A stretch of DNA of 64,000 bases from Nitrosopumilus sp. K4 (GTDB lineage Archaea > Thermoproteota > Nitrososphaeria > Nitrososphaerales > Nitrosopumilaceae), in NCBI RefSeq assembly GCF_018128925.1, contig NZ_CP067007.1:248001-312000 (forward strand). The letters run 5' to 3'. Below, one piece after another: positions 39,037 to 47,644 of the stretch. Below the pieces are notes generated by a model. It did not search any database. It was not told the DNA's origin and was given only the letters and a program-made list of their open reading frames with translations. The translations under genes were made by a program, and so were the position numbers. The number at the start of each line of letters is the position of its first letter. Within the stretch, counting starts at the first letter, position 1.

Positions 39037-39097
39037 AGGCTCTCTTTGCCCCGATATTGAGATTCATTTAAAAAGAGCTCTTCGTGCCTGAAAACTT

Positions 39098-39256
39098 ATG
39101 GCTGCACGTAAGTCATCTCCAAGAAAGATCCGTCTACTGAAGAAGACCAGACAGACCTCACCAGTACCGGCATGGGTTATTCTTAAGACAAAAAGAACTG
39201 TAAGAACCAATCCAAAACGTAGAGCTTGGAGATCAACAGATGTGGAGGTAGGATAG
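39098..39256 (+). CDS. rpl39e: 50S ribosomal protein L39e
   Basis: 52 residues, very basic: [20 protein letters not shown], then VPAWVILKT and [15 protein letters not shown]. This is the complete short L39e, which lines the peptide exit tunnel. Its TAG abuts the ATG of L31e (39257), as in other archaeal L39e-L31e operons. Confidence 0.95.
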   Translation: MAARKSSPRKIRLLKKTRQTSPVPAWVILKTKRTVRTNPKRRAWRSTDVEVG

Positions 39257-39910
39257 ATGTCTCAAGAATTAGAGAGAGTGTATACTATCAATTTGGGGAA
39301 GGTATTGCTTTCACAAAGTCAACACAGAGCAGTCCGAGCAATTAATATGATTAAAGAATTTGCTCGTCATCACATGAAAGTTGAAGATATCAAAATTGAA
39401 GAAGATTTAGCTCATCAAATTTGGTCAAAAGGAGTTAGAAGTCCTCCAAGAAAAATTAGAGTACGAATGAGTAAGACTGACGAAGGATATGTTCTTGTTT
39501 CTCCATATGAGGAAGAAGAAACTGAAACTAAGGTTTCTCCAAAGCAAGAGACTCAAAAAATTGAAGATAAAGTAGAGGAACCAGCTAAAGAAGCACCAAA
39601 GAAAGAAGAACCAGCTAAAGAAGCACCAAAGAAAGAAGAACCAACTAAAGAAGCACCAAAGAAAGAAGAACCAACTAAAGAAGCACCAAAGAAAGAAGAA
39701 CCAACTAAAGAAGCACCAAAGAAAGAAGAACCAGCTAAAGAAGCACCAAAGAAAGAAGAACCAACTAAAGAAGCACCAAAGAAAGAAGAACCAACTAAAG
39801 AAGCACCAAAGAAAGAAGAACCAGCTAAAGAAGCACCAAAGAAAGAAGAACCAGCTAAAGAAGCACCAAAGAAAGAAGAACCAGCTAAAGAAGCACCAAA
39901 GAAAGAATAA
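39257..39910 (+). CDS. rpl31e: 50S ribosomal protein L31e with a long repeat tail
   Basis: 217 residues. The first about 88 are ordinary L31e (RVYTINLGKVLLSQSQHRAVRAI, ARHHMKVEDIKIEEDLAHQIW, KIRVRMSKTDEGYVLVSPY). A linker and 11 tandem decapeptides EP(A/T)KEAPKKE follow to the end. The tail is charged and probably disordered. It doubles the protein's size. The tail keeps the frame to its last unit, so it is translated if the gene is. Confidence 0.93.
   Translation: MSQELERVYTINLGKVLLSQSQHRAVRAINMIKEFARHHMKVEDIKIEEDLAHQIWSKGVRSPPRKIRVRMSKTDEGYVLVSPYEEEETETKVSPKQETQKIEDKVEEPAKEAPKKEEPAKEAPKKEEPTKEAPKKEEPTKEAPKKEEPTKEAPKKEEPAKEAPKKEEPTKEAPKKEEPTKEAPKKEEPAKEAPKKEEPAKEAPKKEEPAKEAPKKE
39579..39907 (+). 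repeat. Eleven 30-bp tandem repeats inside the L31e gene
   Basis: Units start at 39581 and every 30 bases to 39881. Essentially the only variation is one G/A change turning the Ala codon (GCT) into Thr (ACT), in the order A A T T T A T T A A A. Near identity at DNA level means recent expansion by slippage or unequal recombination. Confidence 0.95.
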
Positions 39911-39921
39911 GAAACCTTACT

Positions 39922-39957
39922 GTTCTAAAAAATTTAAAATTTTAAAAAAATAGTTTT
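39922..39957. terminator. Bidirectional A/T-tract terminator between L31e and the FtsZ-like gene
   Basis: The 47-base convergent gap holds TTTAAAATTTTAAA and ends in a plus-strand T-run. The reverse strand also presents T-runs, so both transcripts can stop here. Confidence 0.5.
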
Positions 39958-40908
39958 TTACTCTAATTGATACAAATCTAATTTGCAATCAATACTGCAA
40001 TCAGGAGTTGACCAATCTAATGTATCTTCTTTTGGAATCATTCCAAGTGGATCATATCTATCAAACTTTGTCATTCCTTGAATTGAAGATAGCATTACGA
40101 CTTTGGATTCCTCTGATGTGTTTGAACTCATATTCATTTGTGATTCTTCATTAATTACACTGCTAGTTAGATTTGTAATTGAACTAAGAACCCCTACTGG
40201 GATGTTTTCTCCTCCTACAACATAAAGCATTGAACGCTTTACAGAATTTGGTGGTGCATTTTCATATAGCATCTTTAATGAGTCTCTGAGTGATTCCTCA
40301 ATATTTTGACCGTCTTTACTTGTGGATAAAACACTGGTTTCTGCTGCAATTCCAGATGTGTTTAGAGATTTAACTACGTGCATTATGGCACTGTTTGCAA
40401 TCCCATAGCATTGTTTTGGGCTCAAATCTGGATTGCTTTCAAGAAGTGAATCATTATCTAAAACTATGGTGCAGTGGGAATCTTCCCTGATTCTTTTTAA
40501 TGAAATACCAGAGTTGAAAATTCTGTCTTTTTCATACTTGAAAGGCATGATTGCAAAGGAAATCAACCCTTTGTCTGATTCTTTACAAATCTCTGAAACT
40601 ACTGGTGATATGGCTGAACCTGCTTTGCCGGCCATGTTTGTCATTAGAATTACTGTTGAATAGTTTGCAATCTTTGCTTTAATCTCATCAGCTGCATTGT
40701 ATGCTGAGCCTCTGATTAATTGAACTGAAGGGTTAATCACTGAATCTGTTGACACTTTGATTGATGAACAGTCTTGGACAAAGTCTGTCTGATCATTGCT
40801 GATAATTAGACACTCTGAGTTTAGGGTTTCTTTGGCCTGAACTGCCAGTCTTGAGCCTACGCCGCCCAAACCTACAATTAAGATCGGTTCTTTGACTTGA
40901 AAACTCAT
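39958..40908 (-). CDS. Divergent FtsZ/tubulin-superfamily protein of Thaumarchaeota
   Basis: 316 residues. The start ILIVGLGGVGSRL (9-21) matches the FtsZ strand 1/loop 1. The tubulin signature region reads NMAGKAGSAISPVVSE (91-106) where FtsZ has GMGGGTGTGAAPVVAE. Most glycines of the GTPase loop are thus replaced. Thaumarchaeota are known to carry one such FtsZ homologue and divide mainly with Cdv proteins. Conventional GTP-driven polymerisation is doubtful; role unknown. Confidence 0.78.
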   Translation of the reverse strand: MSFQVKEPILIVGLGGVGSRLAVQAKETLNSECLIISNDQTDFVQDCSSIKVSTDSVINPSVQLIRGSAYNAADEIKAKIANYSTVILMTNMAGKAGSAISPVVSEICKESDKGLISFAIMPFKYEKDRIFNSGISLKRIREDSHCTIVLDNDSLLESNPDLSPKQCYGIANSAIMHVVKSLNTSGIAAETSVLSTSKDGQNIEESLRDSLKMLYENAPPNSVKRSMLYVVGGENIPVGVLSSITNLTSSVINEESQMNMSSNTSEESKVVMLSSIQGMTKFDRYDPLGMIPKEDTLDWSTPDCSIDCKLDLYQLE

Positions 40909-40981
40909 TTCAAGTCTTATTCTCAGATTTGGATAAAAAACCTTCTTACGTTATTTTAATCAAATTTTCGATCTAAAAAAA

Positions 40982-42250
40982 TTAGCTAGCGATCTTACCT
41001 AGTAAACTGTGAGTAGATACGTCAATGATCTCTACTTTGTGTGTTTCACCGATATTCACATTGTCTCTCACAAAGATCGGCTTGTAGGCAAAATTCCTCC
41101 CTTTGATGCCTTCTTCTGTCTTTTCATTGAATAATACGTCTCCTTTCCACCCTATCCATTTCTGATTGTTCTCAATTGAAATCTTGTTTATCAAATCAAA
41201 TACTATCTTGCTTCTTTTCTTAACTTCAGCAACATCCATCTGCTCCCATCCTGCTGCTTCTGTTCCTGGTCTTGCACTGTATCTGGAGAGATTCACAACA
41301 TCTGGCCTTGTATCTTCTAACAATCTTATCGTCTTTTCAAAGTCTTCTTTTGTTTCTGATGGAAATCCAACAATAATGTCTGTGGAAATTGTAAATTTCT
41401 CAAATTTTTCCTTTATTCTTTTGATAATTTCACGATAAGTCCTTTCTGTATGCCCTCTTTTCATATCGTGCAGTATTTTGTCACTTCCGCTTTGCACTGG
41501 AACATGAAGGAATTTGTAGACTTTGTCATTGTCAAATGACTCTATCAGTTCTTCTTTTATTCTTGGCATGTACATGGGATTCATCATTCCAACGCGAATC
41601 ATAAACTCTTGTGGTATTTCCGAAACTGAATTTACAAGTGATGGTAAATCTGTTCCAATGTCAAATCCATAACAACCATTATCAGTTGATGTCAGCCAGA
41701 TTTCTCTACATCCTTCACTGATCTCATTTTCAACCTGTCTTACGATGTCTCCTAGTCTATAACTGGTAAGATCTCCTTTTGATAATTTTGTTTGACAGAA
41801 CGTACATTCACTCATACACCCACTGGCAATCTCTACAATTCCGATTACTGGATTGAGTCTTACTTTTGGTAATCCTACCTTTGATAAATCAGAATCTTCT
41901 AACGCTACAAATCTTGTTCCTTTCAATGTAGAGTCTATTACTTGAAGTGTCTTTCCAAGAGAGTTTGGACCAAGCAAACTTGCACTCTCTGTGAATTTCT
42001 CAACTGTTTCTTTTTCTGCTTTTGGAAGACATCCTGCAACCACTAGGGGTTTTTCCTTTAATGATTTTATTCTATGTATCATCTTGTTTGCAGTTGCGTC
42101 CTTTACAGAGCATGTAACAACAATGTTTAGATCTGATTGTGATGCATCATCTACTAGTGTATGGCCTCCATTCACAATTAACCCTGAAATCATTTCAGAG
42201 TCTGAAAAACTTGCAGAACATCCGTATGCTTCTACGAAAATCTTTGCCAT
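40982..42250 (-). CDS. tRNA N6-threonylcarbamoyladenosine methylthiotransferase (MtaB/CDKAL1 type)
   Basis: 422 residues. An N-terminal MTTase domain (VEAYGCSASFSDSEM, VVTCSVKDAT, VVAGCLPK) supplies three Cys for one cluster. The radical SAM CxxxCxxC lies in GCMSECTFCQTKLSKG (about 147-162). A TRAM-like domain is at the end (GETHKVEIIDVSTHSLLGKI). It converts t6A to ms2t6A at tRNA position 37. It starts 3 bases after fumC. Confidence 0.92.
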   Translation of the reverse strand: MAKIFVEAYGCSASFSDSEMISGLIVNGGHTLVDDASQSDLNIVVTCSVKDATANKMIHRIKSLKEKPLVVAGCLPKAEKETVEKFTESASLLGPNSLGKTLQVIDSTLKGTRFVALEDSDLSKVGLPKVRLNPVIGIVEIASGCMSECTFCQTKLSKGDLTSYRLGDIVRQVENEISEGCREIWLTSTDNGCYGFDIGTDLPSLVNSVSEIPQEFMIRVGMMNPMYMPRIKEELIESFDNDKVYKFLHVPVQSGSDKILHDMKRGHTERTYREIIKRIKEKFEKFTISTDIIVGFPSETKEDFEKTIRLLEDTRPDVVNLSRYSARPGTEAAGWEQMDVAEVKKRSKIVFDLINKISIENNQKWIGWKGDVLFNEKTEEGIKGRNFAYKPIFVRDNVNIGETHKVEIIDVSTHSLLGKIAS

Positions 42251-42253
42251 GAT

Positions 42254-43615
42254 TTATCCAAATAGAGCATCGATTTCTTTATTGCTCATCAGATTCTTAG
42301 ACACGACCAATTCCCTGATTGTTTTCCCAGTCTTCAAAGACTCTTTGAACAATTCTGCTGATTTTAGATATCCTATCTTTGGAGTCAACAGTGTTACTAT
42401 TACTGGGCTGTTTTCAATATCTGCTCTTAGTTTTTCTTTATTTGCAGTTAATCCGTCAATTAAGTTTGCAGAGAATATTGGAAAGAAATTCTTAACCATG
42501 TCTGTTGATTCTAGTACGCATTTTAGCATTCCTGGTAACATCACGTTTAGCTCAAACTGCCCGCTTTGAGCTGCATAAGACACTGCAGTATCATTTCCGA
42601 TTATGTTAAAGCAAATCATGTTCATACATTCGGCCAAAGATGGATTTACTTTTCCTGGCATAATTGATGACCCTGCATGTACTGCAGGAATTCCTAATTC
42701 TGATAATCCTGCAATTGGACCTGATGCCATTAATCTGATATCGTTTGCAAGTTTTCCAACTTCAAGTGCTAAACTTCTTAGTGCGCCTGAAAGATTTGCA
42801 ACTGCAAATTTACTTTGTAAACCATGTTGCATGTCTTTTTCTGGTCTTAACTGAAGTTTTGAAATTTTTGCAAGTTCTGCAATTGCAATTTTCCTGTATC
42901 CTTTCGGTGTATTTGCCCCTGTTCCTACTGCTGTTCCGCCAAGTGCAACATTTTGTAGTTCTTTTTGTGCTAACACAATTGCATTACGTGCTTTGGTGAT
43001 TGAAGTAACATGTGCTGCAAATTCACTTCCTAAAGTTACAGGAAGTGCATCCATCAAATGAGTTCTTCCAATCTTCTTAAATGAAGAAAATTGTTTTGCT
43101 TTCTTGTTAAGTGATTTTATGAGAACATCTACACCGGCAAGGGTTTCTTTAAGATTCATCAAAATTGCAACATGCATTGCAGTTGGATATGTGTCATTAC
43201 TTGATTGTGACATATTTACATGATCATTTGGATGAAGATGTTGGTATTGTCCCCTCTTTTTGTGAAGAACCTCCAAAGCTACATTTGCGATGACTTCATT
43301 TGAATTCATGTTAAATGCAGTACCTGCTCCGGAATTTATCATGTCTACAACAAACTGATCAACATGTTTTCCAGCCAAGATTTTATCACAAGCAGATACT
43401 ATTGCCTTTCCTCGTTTTGCATCAATTGCCTTTGTTTTCATATTTGCAATTGCAGCAGATCTTTTGATCATTACAAATGCCTTGATTAGATTTTCGTGTG
43501 CCTTGTGACCTGTTACATGGTATTGCTTGATCGCTCTTCCAGTAAATGCTCCATAATATGCGTCAGATGGAATTTTGACTTTGCCTAGTGAATCTTCATC
43601 TAATCTAAATTTCAA
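42254..43615 (-). CDS. fumC: Class II fumarate hydratase
   Basis: 453 residues of the fumarase/aspartase superfamily, with the substrate loop GSSIMPGKVNPSLAE (about 316-330), SQSSNDTYPTAMHVA and GRTHLMDALPVTLG. Glycine after MP (MPGK) favours fumarase over aspartase, which usually has MPAK. It links fumarate and malate in the TCA cycle. No iron-sulfur cysteines are needed in this class. Confidence 0.9.
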   Translation of the reverse strand: MKFRLDEDSLGKVKIPSDAYYGAFTGRAIKQYHVTGHKAHENLIKAFVMIKRSAAIANMKTKAIDAKRGKAIVSACDKILAGKHVDQFVVDMINSGAGTAFNMNSNEVIANVALEVLHKKRGQYQHLHPNDHVNMSQSSNDTYPTAMHVAILMNLKETLAGVDVLIKSLNKKAKQFSSFKKIGRTHLMDALPVTLGSEFAAHVTSITKARNAIVLAQKELQNVALGGTAVGTGANTPKGYRKIAIAELAKISKLQLRPEKDMQHGLQSKFAVANLSGALRSLALEVGKLANDIRLMASGPIAGLSELGIPAVHAGSSIMPGKVNPSLAECMNMICFNIIGNDTAVSYAAQSGQFELNVMLPGMLKCVLESTDMVKNFFPIFSANLIDGLTANKEKLRADIENSPVIVTLLTPKIGYLKSAELFKESLKTGKTIRELVVSKNLMSNKEIDALFG

Positions 43616-43696
43616 TCTGAAACAACTTGATTTTTCCCATTATTCATTGTTTTTTACAAGAAATAATATTTTCACATCTGCATCGCAATGGTAATT

Positions 43697-43704
43697 ATTA
43701 TATA
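43697..43704 (+). promoter_or_regulatory. TATA box of nirK
   Basis: ATTATATA is centred 27 bases before the ATG at 43728, consistent with a strong leaderless promoter. Confidence 0.6.
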
Positions 43705-43727
43705 GGATTTGACAACCAGCGTGCTTA

Positions 43728-45143
43728 ATGAATAAGCGTGTTAGTATGCTCTTTACCATCGCAGCAGTAGCTGTCATGGGAGCAACCTTATTCGGAAGCA
43801 CATACACACAAACCCAGATTGCAGGTCAATCACTTGACGCCAGTAAAATGGATGTCAACGTATATGACCAAATCCGCAATATGGGCGGTTTACAGCTTGT
43901 AATGCCTGAAGCATTTGCAGAAACTGATTGTGGCGTACTATCAAACTCTGGACGCAAAGTCGTAGAGTTTAATCTAACTGGTGAAAGTGTTACTCTCCCA
44001 ATTATGGGCGGTAAAACTTACAACGCAATGACCTTCAGCGGTCAGGTCCCAGGACCAACACTAAGAGTTACTCAAGGTGATGTTGTAAAGATGACACTTG
44101 AAATCCCAGCAGATGAAGTTACTGGACACGGTAACGATATGCACGCTTCACAAATGTCAGCTGGCAACTTTGAGTCAGTTAATCCTGGCGAAACAAGTCA
44201 GTATTGTTACATTGCTGAATCTGCTGGTGTCTTCAAATACCACTGTTCTGGTGTCAAACTAGTTGGTATGGACCAACACGTTCTTTCCGGCATGTACGGA
44301 ATTGCAATCGTTGATCCAATCAATGGATACAAGAAACTCATGGTAGAGAAGACAAAAGTAGAGAATGGCAAAGTTTCACTTGACAGAAAGTTCTACGATG
44401 CAGACGCATTAGAATTCCAACTCCAATACAATCAGTTGTACTTAACACCTGAAGGCAACTATGATGCAGGAGCAATGTTCCAACATCATAACACTGCAAC
44501 AGTTGTTAATGGCATGCAATTTGGTTATGTACCAAACATGGCACACAACTTACTTGTAAAAGGTGATACCAACAAGAACATCTTTGTTGCACAACCATGG
44601 AATGGACTTGAACACAAGCAATACCAATCACAACTCTTGTTTGTTGAAAATGATCAACACGTGAGACTCTTCATAGAAAACCACGGTAACGAACCACTAT
44701 TCTTCCACATTGTTGGAGAAATCTTGGACAGAGTTACACAAGGTAACAGAGTACAATCCGCAGCAACTGAAACATGGTTACTCGGTGGCTCACAAAACAT
44801 GATTGTTGACTTGGTATTTGATGAGCCAGGTGCTTACGCAGCAGTTAATCACGACTATGCAGCAATTTACACAGGTGCAGCTACAGTATTTGTAGCAGGT
44901 GATCCATTCGGATTAAACCCAGTTCTCGTAGAGAAAGGAGTAATTCCAGCACCAGTTGCCTCTTATGCTTATGCATTAGGTAACCCAAGTGATGCTGTCC
45001 CACCAATGGGAAAGAACAGTATTGCACATCCTGCAATCAACATTCATGGTCTATACACTGATGAAGTAGCTTCTGAATTACAAGAAAACGGTGCAATTGC
45101 ATTATGGGAAGTAATCCCAGTAGTTGCAGAGATGCTTTCTTGA
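43728..45143 (+). CDS. nirK: Copper-containing nitrite reductase-like multicopper oxidase NirK
   Basis: 471 residues with a hydrophobic signal (about 6-24). The copper ligands of NirK are all present: H134-x2-D137-x-H139, H172-C173, H184 and M189, H327 and H375. Type 1 and type 2 sites and the catalytic Asp and His are therefore intact. The protein is among the most expressed in marine ammonia oxidisers and is thought to act on nitrite/NO in ammonia oxidation. It has a C-terminal extension beyond the second cupredoxin (about 395-471). Confidence 0.93.
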   Translation: MNKRVSMLFTIAAVAVMGATLFGSTYTQTQIAGQSLDASKMDVNVYDQIRNMGGLQLVMPEAFAETDCGVLSNSGRKVVEFNLTGESVTLPIMGGKTYNAMTFSGQVPGPTLRVTQGDVVKMTLEIPADEVTGHGNDMHASQMSAGNFESVNPGETSQYCYIAESAGVFKYHCSGVKLVGMDQHVLSGMYGIAIVDPINGYKKLMVEKTKVENGKVSLDRKFYDADALEFQLQYNQLYLTPEGNYDAGAMFQHHNTATVVNGMQFGYVPNMAHNLLVKGDTNKNIFVAQPWNGLEHKQYQSQLLFVENDQHVRLFIENHGNEPLFFHIVGEILDRVTQGNRVQSAATETWLLGGSQNMIVDLVFDEPGAYAAVNHDYAAIYTGAATVFVAGDPFGLNPVLVEKGVIPAPVASYAYALGNPSDAVPPMGKNSIAHPAINIHGLYTDEVASELQENGAIALWEVIPVVAEMLS

Positions 45144-45151
45144 TCATTTAA

Positions 45152-45175
45152 CATCTTTTTTTCTTTTTATTATTC
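45152..45175 (+). terminator. T-rich terminator after nirK
   Basis: CTTTTTTTCTTTTTATTATT follows the nirK stop within 30 bases; an archaeal T-tract terminator suited to a highly expressed monocistronic gene. Confidence 0.5.
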
Positions 45176-45212
45176 TGAATGAATTATATGATGTGATTTT
45201 TTTTCTACCTGT

Positions 45213-46145
45213 ATGGGATTTGATGATTCAGTTTTGATTTGCGATGAAGTAGATCCTGTTTTAAATAAAATTCTTGAAGAAAATGGCTTAAAGATTTCAT
45301 ATGAGCCAGAAATTACTCCTGAACAGATTCTGGAAAAAATTTCTAATTTCAATATTGTAATTGTACGAAGTCGAACTACTATCACAAAAGAAATGATTGA
45401 CAGAGCAGATACCTGCAAAATCATTGCACGTGTGGGTGTTGGTCTTGATAATGTAGATCAAGAAGCTGCAAAGGCAAAAAATATCCGTGTTATCAATGCT
45501 GTTGAAGGAGCTATGAATGCAGTTGCCGAACTAGTTCTTGGGTTAATGTTGTCACTTGCAAGACAAACAACACGTGGTGATAGAGGAATTAGAAATGGTA
45601 AGTGGCTCAAAAAAGAATTGAAAGGAACAGAACTCAAAGGAAAATATCTTGGTATCATTGGCATGGGAAACATTGGAAAAAGATTGGGTAGGCTTGCAAG
45701 AGCACTTAACATGAACATTATTGGCTATGATGTGATTCCAATTGATGAAGAATTTTCAAAAGAGGTAGGATTAATGAAAGCTGATTTGGGTACTTTGTTG
45801 CAAAGTTCAGACTATGTCTCAATTCATGTTCCATTACTTGATTCAACATATCATTTACTCGATGCTGAAAAAATGAGTACTATGAAAAATACTGCAAAAA
45901 TAATCAACACCTCTAGAGGTGGTGTTGTTGACGAGGATGCCCTCTATGAAGCATTAAAGAATGGTAGTTTAGGTGGAGCAGCTTTGGATGTTTTTGAAAA
46001 TGAACCTGCAATTGGAACCAAATTGGCAGAATTGGACAATGTAATTTTAACTCCTCATATTGGTGCACAAACAAAAGAAGCACAATCTTTGGCTGCAAAT
46101 GTAATTGCTGAAAAAATCATTCAAATTCTTAGAGGCGTAATCTGA
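45213..46145 (+). CDS. serA: D-3-phosphoglycerate dehydrogenase-like 2-hydroxyacid dehydrogenase
   Basis: 310 residues. NAD-binding motif GIIGMGNIGKRLGR (about 147-160), catalytic Arg in NTSRGGVVDEDAL, Glu in DVFENEP and His in LTPHIGAQT. It lacks the C-terminal ACT domain, so it is the short form. Oxidation of 3-phosphoglycerate in serine synthesis is the likely role; another 2-hydroxyacid is possible. Confidence 0.84.
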   Translation: MGFDDSVLICDEVDPVLNKILEENGLKISYEPEITPEQILEKISNFNIVIVRSRTTITKEMIDRADTCKIIARVGVGLDNVDQEAAKAKNIRVINAVEGAMNAVAELVLGLMLSLARQTTRGDRGIRNGKWLKKELKGTELKGKYLGIIGMGNIGKRLGRLARALNMNIIGYDVIPIDEEFSKEVGLMKADLGTLLQSSDYVSIHVPLLDSTYHLLDAEKMSTMKNTAKIINTSRGGVVDEDALYEALKNGSLGGAALDVFENEPAIGTKLAELDNVILTPHIGAQTKEAQSLAANVIAEKIIQILRGVI

Positions 46146-46253
46146 AACCTTAAGCAATTCTGCTCTATCTTTAAAAATAACTAAAAAAGCTTGACTCTTA
46201 CGTGATTAATTCTCGTCTAATTCTTTTTAAGGGGAATTTCGAGGTTATCATTC

Positions 46254-47126
46254 GTGTTGAAAAATCGAGGAACGGAGAAAATACAATCTGAGAAAATTAA
46301 GAATTTGCCAAACGTTAACACTTTACTCAAAATTTCTATAGGTTTGATGATTGTCGCAATAATCTCATCTGCATTTGTCTATGCTGAAACTGTTTCAGTA
46401 ACCGTTGATGGAACTTCTTATGATATTGATTATACGGGAACTGGAGTATCTGTCACAAGTGTTGAAGCTGACCTGGATTTACCTACACTGATTTTGTCTG
46501 TTGATGTAACTGCTGATGATGTGGGAATTTTAGAAATTTCTCTTGAACGAAGTTTTTTTGATTCTAAATATCAAGGTGATGATGACCTCTTTTTTGTAGT
46601 TGTAGATGGTCTAGATGTTGAATTTATTGAAGAAAAAACATCTACTATGAGAACGTTAACAATTGAATTACCTTCTGGAACTCAGGATGTTGAAATAATT
46701 GGTTCTGTATTTGGCTCTCCTGTTGAAGAACCCCCTACTGAACCAGAAACCCCCGTTGAAGAACCCCCTACTGAACCAGAAACCCCCGTTGAAGAACCCA
46801 CTGCTGAACCCGAAACCCCCGTTGAAGAACCCAAAGTAGTTCCACCAACTACAACCAAACCTCCTGTAACTAAACCAAAAACTGAATGTGGTCCTGGAAC
46901 TATTCTGAAGGACGGTGTTTGTGTACTTGATCAAAGATGTGGTCCTGGAACCGTTCTAAAGGACGGTGCATGTGTTTTGGAACCTGAACCAAAGACGGCA
47001 CCCTCAACTGATGTAAAAGGAATTGGTAAAGAGTTGGTTATTGGACTAATTGCAGCATTTGTTGTTGCAGGTGCAGTTGGAATAATTCTTGGATTGATAT
47101 CTAAAGCCAGTAAAAGTCGAGATTAA
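46254..47126 (+). CDS. Membrane-anchored surface protein with Pro/Glu repeats and paired Cys motifs
   Basis: 290 residues of unrecognised function. A signal or anchor helix is at about 24-43. A beta-rich domain follows (about 44-155). Then come three PVEEP(P/T)xEPET-type 12-residue repeats, a Thr/Pro linker and two copies of CGPGT(I/V)LKDG(V/A)CVL (about 211-243). A C-terminal membrane helix precedes a basic end (SKASKSRD). The layout is of a surface protein with N- and C-terminal anchors. Start is GTG 46254 or TTG 46257. Confidence 0.75.
   Translation: MLKNRGTEKIQSEKIKNLPNVNTLLKISIGLMIVAIISSAFVYAETVSVTVDGTSYDIDYTGTGVSVTSVEADLDLPTLILSVDVTADDVGILEISLERSFFDSKYQGDDDLFFVVVDGLDVEFIEEKTSTMRTLTIELPSGTQDVEIIGSVFGSPVEEPPTEPETPVEEPPTEPETPVEEPTAEPETPVEEPKVVPPTTTKPPVTKPKTECGPGTILKDGVCVLDQRCGPGTVLKDGACVLEPEPKTAPSTDVKGIGKELVIGLIAAFVVAGAVGIILGLISKASKSRD
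46719..46838 (+). repeat. 36-bp tandem repeats coding a Pro/Glu-rich spacer
   Basis: About three near-identical units of GTTGAAGAACCC plus CTACTGAACCAGAAACC occur, with small changes in the third. They encode PVEEPPTEPET and variants. Confidence 0.85.
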
Positions 47127-47632
47127 CATTCAAAGTCTTGATTCATCAATTGATCAAACTCAAATCCTGAATACTGTGTTGTTGTAGTGTGTGGTATTAT
47201 TCCTATAATTGGTGTATCGATGCTTACAATAACGAATAGTTTTGCAGGATCTACTCTCATATCTCCACCGTCAAATTGAAAATCCATTGTCATAAACATA
47301 TGCTGTGATTCTATAAAATTATCTGCAACAAATTTTCCTTTTTCAATTTTAGAACCAGAACCATCTAATCTGATATTGTCTATTGTATATGTTCCTAGAT
47401 TCTCATCTCTGTAAAGTATGTCTATGCTCAATCTTTTAAAATCTGCAGCATATTGAGCTGTATTGCATAGTTCTATCACGTTGCTATTTGATAATTCAAA
47501 GAAACTAAATTTTCCTGGTTCATCCCACTTGTACCTTAACTGATCTGCTGCATGGACATTCATTAATGAATAAGCAAAAGGTATGATTATTGCGATGATT
47601 GCAATTGCTGTTATTGCTGAATGTTTGTTCAT
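47123..47632 (-). CDS. Secreted hypothetical protein
   Basis: 169 residues with a signal peptide (about 5-28, ending SLMNVHAAD). The mature part is beta-rich with two cysteines, one (ELCN, about 56) and one C-terminal. It looks like a thaumarchaeal secreted protein; no family recognised. It lies 12 bases downstream of the next gene and probably shares its transcript. Confidence 0.65.
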   Translation of the reverse strand: MNKHSAITAIAIIAIIIPFAYSLMNVHAADQLRYKWDEPGKFSFFELSNSNVIELCNTAQYAADFKRLSIDILYRDENLGTYTIDNIRLDGSGSKIEKGKFVADNFIESQHMFMTMDFQFDGGDMRVDPAKLFVIVSIDTPIIGIIPHTTTTQYSGFEFDQLMNQDFEC

Positions 47633-47644
47633 TTAACCACCTTT

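Noticed and set aside
39579-39907. Regular 30-bp repeats as a CRISPR array
   Set aside because: There are no unique spacers; the units are contiguous, in frame within L31e, and encode a decapeptide.
42254-43615. Aspartate ammonia-lyase instead of fumarase
   Set aside because: The signature loop has MPGKVNP, typical of fumarase, rather than MPAKVNP; assay would be decisive.
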